From CAYZJK01 sp964479125 (lineage in GTDB: Bacteria; Patescibacteriota; Saccharimonadia; Saccharimonadales; Saccharimonadaceae): a DNA stretch of 18,772 nt. The translations under genes and the position numbers were made by a program. The notes under the pieces were generated by a model. The model saw only the letters and a list, made by a program, of their open reading frames with translations, was not told the DNA's origin and searched no databases. Location of the stretch: positions 1 to 18,772 of the forward strand of contig CAYZJK010000017.1 of the NCBI GenBank assembly GCA_964479125.1, written 5' to 3'. Of the stretch, positions 1 to 7,551 are shown piece after piece (position 1 is the first letter of the stretch; every line of letters starts with the position of its first letter).

Positions 1-2301
1 TCACGGACCCAATACCGGCGCATTCTAGAGGCGTCGTTATTACTGTGTGGTATCATATCTCTACTTTTCTTATGGGGTCTTTTATTTGACTCAGACAGTC
101 CTAGTCCTCTAGCTATTCCAACTATCTCAGGTTGGCTTGCGGTAGGCACGCTAGTTGTCTCATCAATTCTATACAGGCGAACGCCTCTACGGTGGACTAA
201 TGGTGCAGCTATTTTAGTTTACTCACTATTAATCCTTGCTATTGGCTCAACCATCGTACTAACAGGAGGTATTCATTCACCATACCTAGCTCTCTGGATG
301 GTAGTAGCAGTCATGGCGGCACTGTTTGACCTATGGGGTATTGGAGTAGTTCTAGCAATCGTTAACGGCTATCTAATCTATACTTTTGCTATCGACGGTA
401 CGATTAGCGCTAATGAAATTATTGTCGCCATCATAGCAGGTGAGATGCCACTTCTGATCAGCTGGATATTCTGGATATCTAACGCTAATCAAAACCACGC
501 CGATGACCCAGACGTAAAGAACCTAAATGAACAGATTGAAAAAGAATCTACCAAGGCCGCTACTATTATTGAAGCAATCGGTGATGGCGTAATTGTGGTT
601 AAGCAAACTGGTGAAATAACCGCTATCAACCCAGCTGCTCAAAAGATGACTGGCTGGAATGCCGACGACGCCTTAAAGCTTCACTTCTCCTCTGTCCTCA
701 AGATTGAGAACGAAGAAGGAGTTGAACTAACTGACGACCGAAACCCAGTTAAGAAAACCCTTAATACATCGCAGCAAACTAGAAGCAATGACGTACGCAT
801 CATTACTAAGGCTGGTCGAAAGATTGATACCGACTTTGTCGTTTCACCAACTGACGGATCAGACCTGGGTGAGGGTGCTATCGCTATCTTTAGAGACGTT
901 ACTAAAGAACGAGCCGAGGAGCGAGAACAAGCCGAGTTCATCTCAACCGCTAGCCACGAGATGAGAACTCCGGTTGCTGCCATTGAAGGCTACCTAGGAC
1001 TTGCTCTAAACCCTAATACTGCTCAGATTGATGATAAGGCTCGTGAGTATATCCAGAAGGCCCAGGACTCCGCTAAGCACCTTGGAAGACTATTCCAAGA
1101 TCTACTAGATATTAGTAAAGCTGAGGACGGCAAACTAAACTCTAAACCTAGCGTAATTGATACCGTCTCATTCGCTAGAGATATTCTAGAAAGCTTTGAG
1201 TCAGCTGCTAAAGAAAAAGACATCAAACTTATCTTTAGGCCGGATGGCAACAAAACTACAGTTGGCTCTACAGTAATTGCTCCTGTACTTTATACCCACG
1301 TCGATCGTGGCCATTTAAGGGAGGTGATTGATAATCTTGTTGAGAACGCTATTAAATACACTCCAGAAGGCGGAGAGATTTCAGTTGATGTAATAGGGGA
1401 GACTAACGACACTGTTCGCTTCCTAGTTAAAGATAGCGGCCTTGGCATTCCAGAAGAAGACCTATCTCACTTATTCCAAAAGTTCTATCGAGTCGACAGC
1501 AGTCAAACCCGCGAGATTGGCGGAACCGGTCTTGGCCTATATCTTTGCCGCCGCCTAGCTGAAAGCATGCACGGTCGAATCTGGGTAGAAAGCACGGTGG
1601 GAACTGGCAGCACCTTCTTTGTTGAGATTCCTCGAATCGATCACCAGAAGGCAAGTATGCTAATTGAGCGCGAGAAAGTAGAGACACCAGAAACACCTCT
1701 ACCGATGCCAACTCTACCCCCAGAACTATCCACGTCAGCACCTAGTCCTTCTCAGACGCCGCAACCAACTACTCCTACGCCAGCACCAACCCCTGAACCA
1801 ACTCAGGCTCCTCAGCCGATTCAAGCCCCAACCCCGACACCGGCACCAACCCCACCTCCTCAGCCAATCCAGACTCCAGCGCCAACACCGCAGCCGCAAC
1901 CTCAGCTGCAATACCAGCAACCTGCGCAGCCACAACAACAGCCACCGCAGACACCTCTACCTCCAACCAGGCGACCTAACGCAGTACCACAAAACCAGCC
2001 AGTTGGACTACCAAGAGTACAAACTCCTCAGCCACAAGCTCAACCTCAACATCCACCTCAGAGCCCTCAACCGATTCAGCTACCGAATCTAAATAACGCC
2101 CAAAACCCTAGACCAATCCAAGTATCGCAAGCGAATCGTCCAGTTCAACCAACACAGCAATCACAAGTGCAGCAAAACCAAGTACCAGCTCAAGCGCAGC
2201 AGGGGACACAAACCTATATGAATCACACCAATATTAGGCGTGCTAACATACCTTTATCTGAACTTGAAAAAGACCCGAAGCGCTTTATTGCACCGCGATA
2301 A
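1..2301 (+). CDS. Membrane-bound PAS sensor histidine kinase (5' end outside window)
   Basis: The reading frame is open from base 1, so the gene begins before the window; ATG 298 is internal and would cut through the membrane domain. The 766 visible residues start with about five or six hydrophobic segments (roughly 8-28, 38-58, 66-86, 94-130, 140-158), a multi-pass sensor region. A PAS/PAC module follows (about 190-305), then HisKA with the H-box ASHEMRTP (phospho-acceptor H319 of the visible protein), and a HATPase domain with N-box (N449), G1 DSGLGIP and G2 GGTGLGLYL. After the catalytic core comes a tail of almost 200 residues made largely of Pro, Gln, Thr and Ala, ending in a short conserved-looking SELEKDPKRFIAPR. 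By family knowledge it autophosphorylates on His and passes the phosphate to a receiver, probably the regulator encoded next. The stimulus is unknown. Confidence 0.93.
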   Translation, partial: SRTQYRRILEASLLLCGIISLLFLWGLLFDSDSPSPLAIPTISGWLAVGTLVVSSILYRRTPLRWTNGAAILVYSLLILAIGSTIVLTGGIHSPYLALWMVVAVMAALFDLWGIGVVLAIVNGYLIYTFAIDGTISANEIIVAIIAGEMPLLISWIFWISNANQNHADDPDVKNLNEQIEKESTKAATIIEAIGDGVIVVKQTGEITAINPAAQKMTGWNADDALKLHFSSVLKIENEEGVELTDDRNPVKKTLNTSQQTRSNDVRIITKAGRKIDTDFVVSPTDGSDLGEGAIAIFRDVTKERAEEREQAEFISTASHEMRTPVAAIEGYLGLALNPNTAQIDDKAREYIQKAQDSAKHLGRLFQDLLDISKAEDGKLNSKPSVIDTVSFARDILESFESAAKEKDIKLIFRPDGNKTTVGSTVIAPVLYTHVDRGHLREVIDNLVENAIKYTPEGGEISVDVIGETNDTVRFLVKDSGLGIPEEDLSHLFQKFYRVDSSQTREIGGTGLGLYLCRRLAESMHGRIWVESTVGTGSTFFVEIPRIDHQKASMLIEREKVETPETPLPMPTLPPELSTSAPSPSQTPQPTTPTPAPTPEPTQAPQPIQAPTPTPAPTPPPQPIQTPAPTPQPQPQLQYQQPAQPQQQPPQTPLPPTRRPNAVPQNQPVGLPRVQTPQPQAQPQHPPQSPQPIQLPNLNNAQNPRPIQVSQANRPVQPTQQSQVQQNQVPAQAQQGTQTYMNHTNIRRANIPLSELEKDPKRFIAPR

Positions 2302-2370
2302 TCACAGGGGAGTTCACTGAAAGATTAGCTCTAGCATTTTTTTGGAAGCTTAAGTACAATGGAGGGTAAT

Positions 2371-3432
2371 ATGACTAAGATTTTACTAGTAGAAGATGAT
2401 AAAAGCCTGCGCGAGATCTACGGCGTCCGTCTTCTAGCCGAGGGTTACGACATCGTTTCGGCTGGCGATGGCGAGGAAGCACTTGCAACTGCTATAAAAG
2501 AAAAACCAGATTTAATTGTAAGTGACGTGATGATGCCGAAGATTAGTGGCTTTGACATGCTAGATATTCTTCGCTCAACACCTGAAACTAAAGACATCAA
2601 GGTTATAATGATGACCGCTCTGTCTTCAGAAGACCAAAGGGATAGGGGAGAGAAGCTTGGCGCCGATCGATACCTAGTAAAATCTCAAGTCGGTATCGAG
2701 GACGTAGTTCGTACTGTCCACGAAGTTCTTGGCGACGCTCCAGTTGCAGCTCCTCAATTTAGCAGCATGCAGCCTCAGCAACAGCCGCAGCAGCAACCAG
2801 CTCAACAGCCTCAGCAGCAAGCAAGCGAACCTGAACCTGAGCAATTACCTCAGCCAACAGCTCCATTCTCATCACCTCGTCCAGCAACACTAGGTGAGAG
2901 GATTATTCACCCAATTGAATCTGATGCGCCTCAAGCATCAGCAGACAACGGCATGAGTCTCGCAGACCGAATCTCAGCTGAACTAGAGCAATCAGATACT
3001 TCAGCTCCAGCTGAACAGCCACAGGTTCAGGCCGAATCAGCTCCTGAAGCTCAACCTCAGCAATACGAACAACCACAAGCTCAAGCTCAAGCTCCTCAGC
3101 AGCAAGAGCAGCCGCAGGCACAACCTGAGGTACAGCAGCAACCAGCTCAGCCTGAAATGCAAATGCCACAGACTCAGCAGCTTGAACAGCCTCAACAGCA
3201 GCCGCAGACACAACCTCAAATGCAACCTCAGCAGGCTCCACAAATGCCTCAACCAGAGATGCAGCAACCACAGGTTCAGCCAGCTCAACCGACTCCACAG
3301 CCTCAGATGCAGCAGCAACCAGTTCAGCCTCAACAGCAGCATGCACCGACCGAATCTCCGCAACCTCTTCAGATTGACCCTAACGTAGTAGACCAAAGCC
3401 GATCATCTTTCAATGTCCCACCAAGACAATAA
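2371..3432 (+). CDS. Receiver-only response regulator with long Gln/Pro-rich tail
   Basis: I place the start at ATG 2371 rather than ATG 2359, because a strong GGAGG Shine-Dalgarno (2361-2366) lies between them, 4-5 bases before 2371. The 353-residue product opens with a complete CheY-like receiver: acidic pocket D9-D10, phospho-acceptor D52 in VSDVMMP, T82 and K104. From about residue 122 to the end there is no DNA-binding or enzymatic domain, only a low-complexity tail very rich in Gln and Pro with scattered Glu, Ala and Met, probably disordered. It lies 69 bp after the histidine kinase, its likely partner, and overlaps the next gene. Output is probably by protein contact, since no effector domain is encoded (inference). 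The tail resembles in style the one on the kinase. Confidence 0.92.
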   Translation: MTKILLVEDDKSLREIYGVRLLAEGYDIVSAGDGEEALATAIKEKPDLIVSDVMMPKISGFDMLDILRSTPETKDIKVIMMTALSSEDQRDRGEKLGADRYLVKSQVGIEDVVRTVHEVLGDAPVAAPQFSSMQPQQQPQQQPAQQPQQQASEPEPEQLPQPTAPFSSPRPATLGERIIHPIESDAPQASADNGMSLADRISAELEQSDTSAPAEQPQVQAESAPEAQPQQYEQPQAQAQAPQQQEQPQAQPEVQQQPAQPEMQMPQTQQLEQPQQQPQTQPQMQPQQAPQMPQPEMQQPQVQPAQPTPQPQMQQQPVQPQQQHAPTESPQPLQIDPNVVDQSRSSFNVPPRQ

Positions 3433-4120
3433 CAATTCTGACGAAATATTTCGTCTAAATAAGTACTTAGCTTTCCATCTCGGTCTTTCACGCAGAAAGG
3501 CCGATGATCTTATTGCTAGCGGTAGAGTAGAAGTTAATGGTGAAAAGTCCATCCTTGGAGCTCGCATTACCAAACAGGATACTGTCACAGTATCTGGTAA
3601 GCCAGTTCATAAGAAGGATGGTTTTTCTTATTTAGCTTTTCATAAGCCGCGCGGTTATGTCTGCTCCCGTAAGCAACAAGGTGAAACGCCAACCATCTAC
3701 TCACTACTACCGAATAACCTCTCTCACTTAAAGCCAGTTGGTCGACTTGATGCTGATAGCTCAGGCATCCTCCTACTTAGCGATGACGGCGACTTTACGC
3801 AGCGTATGACACACCCTAAGTATAGTAAGCAGAAAGAATACATCGTCGCCTTAGACGCACCACTAGCGCCGCTACATCAGCAAATGATTGCAGACTTTGG
3901 CGTACAATTAACCGACGGACCAAGCAAGCTCGGACTAACCAGACTAGACGATGAGCGCAAGCGCTGGAACGTTAACATGCACGAAGGGCGAAACCGTCAG
4001 ATCAGGCGAACCTTTGGCGCCTTAGGCTACACTGTCGTAGAGCTACACAGAACCCACTTTGGACCTTACACCCTAGAAGGACTCAAAGAAGGGGAATATA
4101 AGCCTACAAAGCCTTTATAA
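3413..4120 (+). CDS. RsuA/RluB-family ribosomal RNA pseudouridine synthase
   Basis: The 235-residue protein has the family layout: an N-terminal S4 RNA-binding domain (about 13-60; LSRRKADDLI, GRVEVNG) followed by the catalytic domain with motif II GRLDADSSGILLL (catalytic D113) and the late motif EGRNRQIRR. By family knowledge it isomerises a specific uridine in 16S or 23S rRNA; sequence alone does not tell RsuA, RluB, RluE and RluF types apart, so no symbol is given. Its ATG lies inside the end of the response-regulator gene (20-bp overlap) with no clear Shine-Dalgarno, so translation is probably coupled to the upstream gene. Placing an rRNA-modifying enzyme in a signalling operon may simply reflect compact gene packing. 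Confidence 0.93.
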   Translation: MSHQDNNNSDEIFRLNKYLAFHLGLSRRKADDLIASGRVEVNGEKSILGARITKQDTVTVSGKPVHKKDGFSYLAFHKPRGYVCSRKQQGETPTIYSLLPNNLSHLKPVGRLDADSSGILLLSDDGDFTQRMTHPKYSKQKEYIVALDAPLAPLHQQMIADFGVQLTDGPSKLGLTRLDDERKRWNVNMHEGRNRQIRRTFGALGYTVVELHRTHFGPYTLEGLKEGEYKPTKPL

Positions 4121-4192
4121 ACCTCTTTTCGACACTGCTGTGGTGAACACTACCAGGCATTACGAACACTAGTAGTCACAGTAACTAAAATA

Positions 4193-4220
4193 TTGCTAAA
4201 TCATCATATTGTTATACAAT
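4193..4220 (+). promoter_or_regulatory. Promoter of the coiled-coil gene
   Basis: TTGCTA (4193-4198), 16-bp spacer, TACAAT (4215-4220), 54 bases before the chosen start. The -10 lies within an inverted repeat TATTGT-TAT-ACAATA (4207-4221). The 11-mer ATATTGTTATA (4206-4216) recurs upstream of der at 4876-4886. Confidence 0.5.
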
Positions 4221-4274
4221 AACCTCATACATCAACCGATGTACTTCGTACCTTTACAGAAGTAGGTGACTAAC

Positions 4275-4781
4275 ATGCCCGCATATGAATCTCGCCTTAA
4301 TGTACTTCACGTCGGGATGTCTAGGTCTTTTGAGCCACTTTCTCATGCTGTACGCTTTGAGCAGGACGCATGGGATTCACGCTGCGAAGCCCTAGAGCTG
4401 CTCAATAAGGCTAAGGAAGAGATGGTCTTTACCGAGTCACTAGCAGCACAGGCCCTAGAGGAGTACAAAGAATACTACAACAAGCACAAGCCCACTATGC
4501 TTCGCTTGCGAGATGCAAACCCGAGCACCCTTAAGGACGCTTACTACAACAAGAGGAAGATGAACAACATCAACATCTTCCTTAATCGCTGTCGACGCAA
4601 GCATATGCAACTCAAAAAGGAAGCGGAGCAGGCTAAGAAGATGTACGAATGGCGCGAGTCTGACTACAAAAACGCCCTAGACCTTCACACTATGGCGCTA
4701 GCAACGCTCAAATCCCTAGCCTCTGAGTACAATAAGGCGGTAGTGGCGTTCAGCAAGTTAGCCGTCCACTCAAGGTTATGA
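4275..4781 (+). CDS. Hypothetical helical, coiled-coil protein
   Basis: I do not recognise this 168-residue protein. The start is set at ATG 4275 because AGGTG (4264-4268) sits 6 bases upstream; an in-frame GTG at 4266 overlaps that site and is less likely. The sequence is strongly helical and charged from about residue 20 to the end, rich in Lys, Glu, Ala, Leu, Asn and Tyr with heptad-like spacing, and has no membrane segment, signal peptide or cysteine pair. It stands alone between its own promoter and an intrinsic terminator that begins 23 bases after the TGA stop, so it is a monocistronic unit and very likely a real gene. A structural or nucleic-acid-associated role would be a guess. The TGA stop followed directly by a terminator supports the standard bacterial code. 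Confidence 0.75.
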   Translation: MPAYESRLNVLHVGMSRSFEPLSHAVRFEQDAWDSRCEALELLNKAKEEMVFTESLAAQALEEYKEYYNKHKPTMLRLRDANPSTLKDAYYNKRKMNNINIFLNRCRRKHMQLKKEAEQAKKMYEWRESDYKNALDLHTMALATLKSLASEYNKAVVAFSKLAVHSRL

Positions 4782-4803
4782 ATCACAACTTCTAGTCGAC
4801 ACT

Positions 4804-4836
4804 GGAGCCAAGTCGTAAAACTGGCTCCTTTTTATT
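4804..4836 (+). terminator. Intrinsic terminator after the coiled-coil gene
   Basis: Stem GGAGCCA (4804-4810) with TGGCTCC (4822-4828), followed by a T-rich run (4829-4837). It separates this gene from der. Confidence 0.85.
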
Positions 4837-4862
4837 TGTCTAAATCACGTACCAGTTGTTAG

Positions 4863-4890
4863 TTGAAATAATTTAATATTGTTATATTGT
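4863..4890 (+). promoter_or_regulatory. Possible upstream der promoter
   Basis: TTGAAA (4863-4868) and TATTGT (4885-4890), spacer 16. The -10 is weak. A transcript from here would carry an AGAGGTG Shine-Dalgarno-like site (4910-4916) well upstream of the der ATG. Confidence 0.3.
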
Positions 4891-4921
4891 ATATATTTCT
4901 CTAGTTATAAGAGGTGTTTAT

Positions 4922-4930
4922 TGCTATAAT
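4922..4930 (+). promoter_or_regulatory. Extended -10 promoter immediately before der
   Basis: Perfect TGCTATAAT (TGn plus TATAAT), with no good -35 (TAGTTA at 4902-4907, 17-bp spacer). Only 10 bases separate the -10 from ATG 4941, so a transcript started here would have a leader of about 3-4 nt, in effect leaderless. Confidence 0.5.
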
Positions 4931-4940
4931 TAGAGTAATT

Positions 4941-6350
4941 ATGAGTAAAACACTACCAACAGTTGCGATTGTAGGGCAGGCGAACGTCGGAAAAAGTTCG
5001 CTCTTTAATCGTATGATGCGCAAACAACAAGCAATCGTAGCTCGCGAAGCGGGTACTACTCGAGATAACGTGCTTGGAAAAGTAACCCACAAAAACCAAC
5101 AATTCTGGCTAATCGACACAGCTGGCCTTAAGAACCCAGAAGATGAATTCGAAGCATCAATTCAAGAGCAGATCACTGAAGCGACCGAAGTAGCTGACGC
5201 TATTATCGTGGTAGTCGATAGCACTCTTTACGTTAGCGATAAGGACCGTACAGTTGCTAAGAAAGCTCTTCGTAGCAAGAAGCCGGTTATCCTAGCCATC
5301 AACAAGGTTGATCAAAAGGGAAGTCTTGGCCAGGACGAATTCAAACGCCTAGGCATTAAAGACATGATCGAAACCAGCGCCGAGCACAACCAAGGTATTG
5401 ATGAGCTCTTAGACTCAATCGCCGACCTTGTTCCGCCAGCACGCGAACGAGAGGACGACGAAGTGGTTCGCGTAGCCCTAATTGGACGACCTAATGTTGG
5501 TAAGAGTAACCTATTCAACACTCTTGCCGGTAAGCAGCAGGCTCTAGTAGCCAATATTGCTGGTACCACTAGGGATATTAATCGTGTCAAAGTAAAGTAC
5601 AACTCACGCACAATTGAACTACTAGATACAGCCGGTGTTCGTAAGCAAGGTAAGCAAGAAGTTGGTATCGAGAAGTTCTCAGTTCTTCGTACTCTACAAG
5701 CGATTGAAGAATCAGATATCTGCCTACTACTAATGGATGTCAATGAACTTAACACTCAGCTCGACCAGCGCCTAGCAGGCATCATTGATGAAGCGGGTAA
5801 GGGTCTAGTAATTGTAGTTAGCAAGTGGGACAGCGTTGAAGATAAAGACGCCTACACTCGTGACGCACTAGCACCTCGCATTGCTCATAACTTCAACTTC
5901 GTACCGTGGGCACCATTGATTTTCACCAGTTCAGTTACCGGTCAGAACGTAACTAAGCTATTCGACCTATCTCTCGATATCCACGACAGGCGACAAGAAA
6001 CATACAAGACACGTGAGCTAAACGTGCTCCTTCAGAAGGCTGTTATAAAACACCCACCTTCAGGTCTTAAGAATACACATCCTAAGCTTCGCTATATGGT
6101 TCAAACCGACACAGCACCGCCTTGGTTCGTGATTTACGGTAGCAACCTCAAGTTTGTCCACTGGAGCTACAAGCGCTACCTAGAGCGACTCCTACGCGAT
6201 AAGTACGACCTAGCTGGCACACCAATTAAGTTTAGCTTTAGAGATGAAAAGCAAATCAAAGCCAATAAAGAGCGCATCGCTCAAGGCAAGGCGCCAATTA
6301 CTAAGGCCTCTAAACTAAAAGCTAAGCAAGAACAAGAAGGCCAACTCTAG
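4941..6350 (+). CDS. der: Ribosome-assembly GTPase Der (EngA)
   Basis: This 469-residue protein has the two tandem G domains and KH-like C-terminus that define Der, an essential GTPase of 50S subunit assembly. G domain 1: P-loop GQANVGKS (12-19), DTAGL (from 59), NKVD (121-124). G domain 2: GRPNVGKS (182-189), DTAGV (from 229) and the G4 motif, which reads SKWD (294-297) where the family usually has NKWD. The KH-like domain covers about 360-450 and a Lys/Gln-rich tail ends the protein. I chose ATG 4941 over an upstream GTG at 4914 because Der proteins begin a few residues before the first P-loop and an extended -10 sits between the two codons. The gene is followed by pth after 17 bp, probably in one operon. 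Length is normal for the family. Confidence 0.97.
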   Translation: MSKTLPTVAIVGQANVGKSSLFNRMMRKQQAIVAREAGTTRDNVLGKVTHKNQQFWLIDTAGLKNPEDEFEASIQEQITEATEVADAIIVVVDSTLYVSDKDRTVAKKALRSKKPVILAINKVDQKGSLGQDEFKRLGIKDMIETSAEHNQGIDELLDSIADLVPPAREREDDEVVRVALIGRPNVGKSNLFNTLAGKQQALVANIAGTTRDINRVKVKYNSRTIELLDTAGVRKQGKQEVGIEKFSVLRTLQAIEESDICLLLMDVNELNTQLDQRLAGIIDEAGKGLVIVVSKWDSVEDKDAYTRDALAPRIAHNFNFVPWAPLIFTSSVTGQNVTKLFDLSLDIHDRRQETYKTRELNVLLQKAVIKHPPSGLKNTHPKLRYMVQTDTAPPWFVIYGSNLKFVHWSYKRYLERLLRDKYDLAGTPIKFSFRDEKQIKANKERIAQGKAPITKASKLKAKQEQEGQL

Positions 6351-6367
6351 CCTGATCTCATCTCGGC

Positions 6368-6928
6368 ATGAAGATAATCCTAGGACAAGGCAATCCTGAA
6401 ACTAAATACATCCGAACCAGACACAACGTTGGTTGGGATATTTTAGCTATGCTAGCCGATAAGCAGGGGGTAGTCTTTAAACCTAAATCTAAGCTATTTG
6501 CTAACATCGCTGAAGTAACAGTTGCCGGCACTAAAGTCTTATTAGTACTACCAACCACTTACTACAACGAAACCGGTAAAGCCGCGCGAGCTATTATTGA
6601 TTTTTATAAACTATCGCCTGAAGACCTATTAGTTCTTCACGATGAGCTCGCTCTGCCGTTTGGCAAGCTCAGAACCAGACACAGTGGCCGAGACGCCGGA
6701 AACAACGGTATAAAGTCTCTCAATAGCCACATAGGGCAATCTTACGCTAGAGTTCGAATCGGAGTTAATAGTGATCTACGTAATCACTTATCCGACTCTG
6801 ACTTTGTACTAAAGAAATTTAGCCAAGAAGAGTGGGGGACCGTCATCGATAAAACCTTCCCATTTACATCAGGTCTGATTGAAGAATTCGTCGACGGATC
6901 ACTAGAAGACACTAGCTACAGTTTATAA
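6368..6928 (+). CDS. pth: Peptidyl-tRNA hydrolase
   Basis: The 186-residue enzyme matches bacterial Pth, which cleaves the ester bond of peptidyl-tRNAs dropped from stalled ribosomes. Visible residues: GQGNP with N9, catalytic H19 in TRHNVGW, N67 in YYNETG (Tyr precedes it where many family members have Met), D92 in HDELALPFG, and N113 in AGNNGIKS. Length is typical. It starts 17 bp after the der stop with no recognisable Shine-Dalgarno, so it is probably translated from the der transcript. The shared bidirectional hairpin at 6996-7043 would end the operon. The pairing with der fits a translation-related unit. Confidence 0.97.
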   Translation: MKIILGQGNPETKYIRTRHNVGWDILAMLADKQGVVFKPKSKLFANIAEVTVAGTKVLLVLPTTYYNETGKAARAIIDFYKLSPEDLLVLHDELALPFGKLRTRHSGRDAGNNGIKSLNSHIGQSYARVRIGVNSDLRNHLSDSDFVLKKFSQEEWGTVIDKTFPFTSGLIEEFVDGSLEDTSYSL

Positions 6929-6995
6929 AATACATATCCATCCGCTGATTAAAGATACACAGTTCACCCAATCTATTCATAACTCTTTAAAGAGC

Positions 6996-7043
6996 AAAAA
7001 AGCGCCTCCGAGTAAGGGTGGGCATCACTCGAAGGCGCCTTTT
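6996..7043. terminator. Bidirectional terminator between pth and the candidate RNA
   Basis: Arms AAGCGCCTCCGAGT (7000-7013) and ACTCGAAGGCGCCTT (7027-7041) pair with one bulged G and one wobble. TTTT follows on the plus strand and six T on the minus strand (6996-7001). It can serve pth on one side and the minus-strand RNA on the other. A perfect palindrome CTCTTTAAAGAG lies next to it at 6983-6994. Confidence 0.75.
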
Positions 7044-7325
7044 CACCCTTCAACCCACCCGGGCTTCCTCTACTAAAGGCAAAGCGTCACGACCAAAACT
7101 CCTAAAGGTGTGCGCCTGACAGAAGTCAATACATGCTCGTACTTGCCTAAAACAGTGGAGGTCCGCCTTTGAAAAAAGGGTAGTTAAAGGGGTTAGTATA
7201 TGTGCAATGCCTTTTTGCTTACAAGCGGAGGGTAGATTACTTTATAAGCACATTGCACATAACCTAACATAAGTTAGAATAGGGGGTAAAAGGTGCATTT
7301 GGATAGCTCATACGCCAACCAATTG
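6996..7325 (-). ncRNA. Candidate structured non-coding RNA, family not recognised
   Basis: This stretch holds no ORF beyond about 15 codons but is framed like a transcription unit on the minus strand: TTGACG/TAATAT promoter (7332-7360), predicted start near 7325, and a strong terminator ending at the T-run 7001-6996, giving about 330 nt. Internal structure is rich. TATGTGCAATG (7199-7209) pairs with CATTGCACATA (7251-7261), continued by TGCTTA (7216-7221) with TAAGCA (7245-7250), with a one-sided 6-nt bulge. Smaller hairpins are CTAAC/GTTAG (7264-7277 region) and CCTTT/AAAGG (7166-7179 region). I looked for hallmarks of RNase P RNA, tmRNA, 6S and SRP RNA and found no convincing match. It could also be a long leader or a decayed region. 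Confidence 0.5.
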
Positions 7326-7331
7326 ATTCTC

Positions 7332-7360
7332 ATATTAGCATATTTATTGTACTACGTCAA
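7332..7360 (-). promoter_or_regulatory. Promoter of the candidate minus-strand RNA
   Basis: Read on the minus strand: TTGACG (7360-7355), 17-bp spacer, TAATAT (7337-7332), with TGC before the -10 as an extended element. The predicted start is near 7325. Confidence 0.6.
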
Positions 7361-7404
7361 CACTCTTTCACATCTTTAATGTTAAATTGCAAATAAAATT
7401 ACCA

Positions 7405-7422
7405 CTGTGAAATATTTCACAG
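7405..7422. promoter_or_regulatory. Perfect 18-bp palindromic operator, CRP/FNR-like
   Basis: CTGTGAAATATTTCACAG is fully self-complementary and contains TGTGA-N6-TCACA, the symmetry of CRP/FNR-family sites. Two further TTTCACA half-sites lie close by (7367-7373 and 7423-7429). It sits between two divergent promoter candidates, at about -88 from the minus-strand start and 18 bp upstream of the plus-strand -35. No regulator gene of that family is in the window. Confidence 0.55.
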
Positions 7423-7439
7423 TTTCACATGACCCCTGT

Positions 7440-7469
7440 TTGACATATAAGCATAAGCAATGTTATAAA
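7440..7469 (+). promoter_or_regulatory. Plus-strand promoter candidate antisense to the Nudix gene
   Basis: TTGACA (7440-7445), 18-bp spacer, TGT then TATAAA (7464-7469), a near-consensus extended promoter. It overlaps a short tandem repeat, TGTTATAAAA followed by TGTTATAAAG (7461-7480). It faces the Nudix terminator hairpin about 30 bp ahead and no plus-strand gene, so any product would be a short or antisense RNA. Confidence 0.4.
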
Positions 7470-7498
7470 ATGTTATAAAGTTATTAATAAATATAAAA

Positions 7499-7527
7499 TA
7501 GTGCCATCACTCTGAGTGATGGCACTA
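7499..7527 (-). terminator. Intrinsic terminator of the Nudix gene
   Basis: A near-perfect 13-bp stem (TAGTGCCATCACT with its complement) around the loop CTG, followed on the minus strand by an AT-rich run ATTTTATATTT. It lies 25 bp after the Nudix stop codon. Confidence 0.8.
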
Positions 7528-7551
7528 AATACTGGCTTTAAGTTGTTTAAC

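Noticed and set aside
2903..3396. Long minus-strand ORFs opposite the response-regulator tail
   Set aside because: They are low-complexity Leu/Val/Ala shadows of Gln/Pro codons in the real gene.
7020..7050. tRNA- or tmRNA-like T-arm (GGCGCC-TTCGAGT-GATGCC inside a 7-bp stem)
   Set aside because: One stem pair fails, no D-arm, anticodon or CCA end follows, and the segment is part of a terminator hairpin.
6996..7325. RNase P RNA on the minus strand (AGAGGAAGCCCGGG and AGGGTGAAAAGG resemble parts of its conserved core)
   Set aside because: These motifs lie within about 80 nt of the terminator, leaving no room for the rest of the core, and the matching 3' partner is missing.
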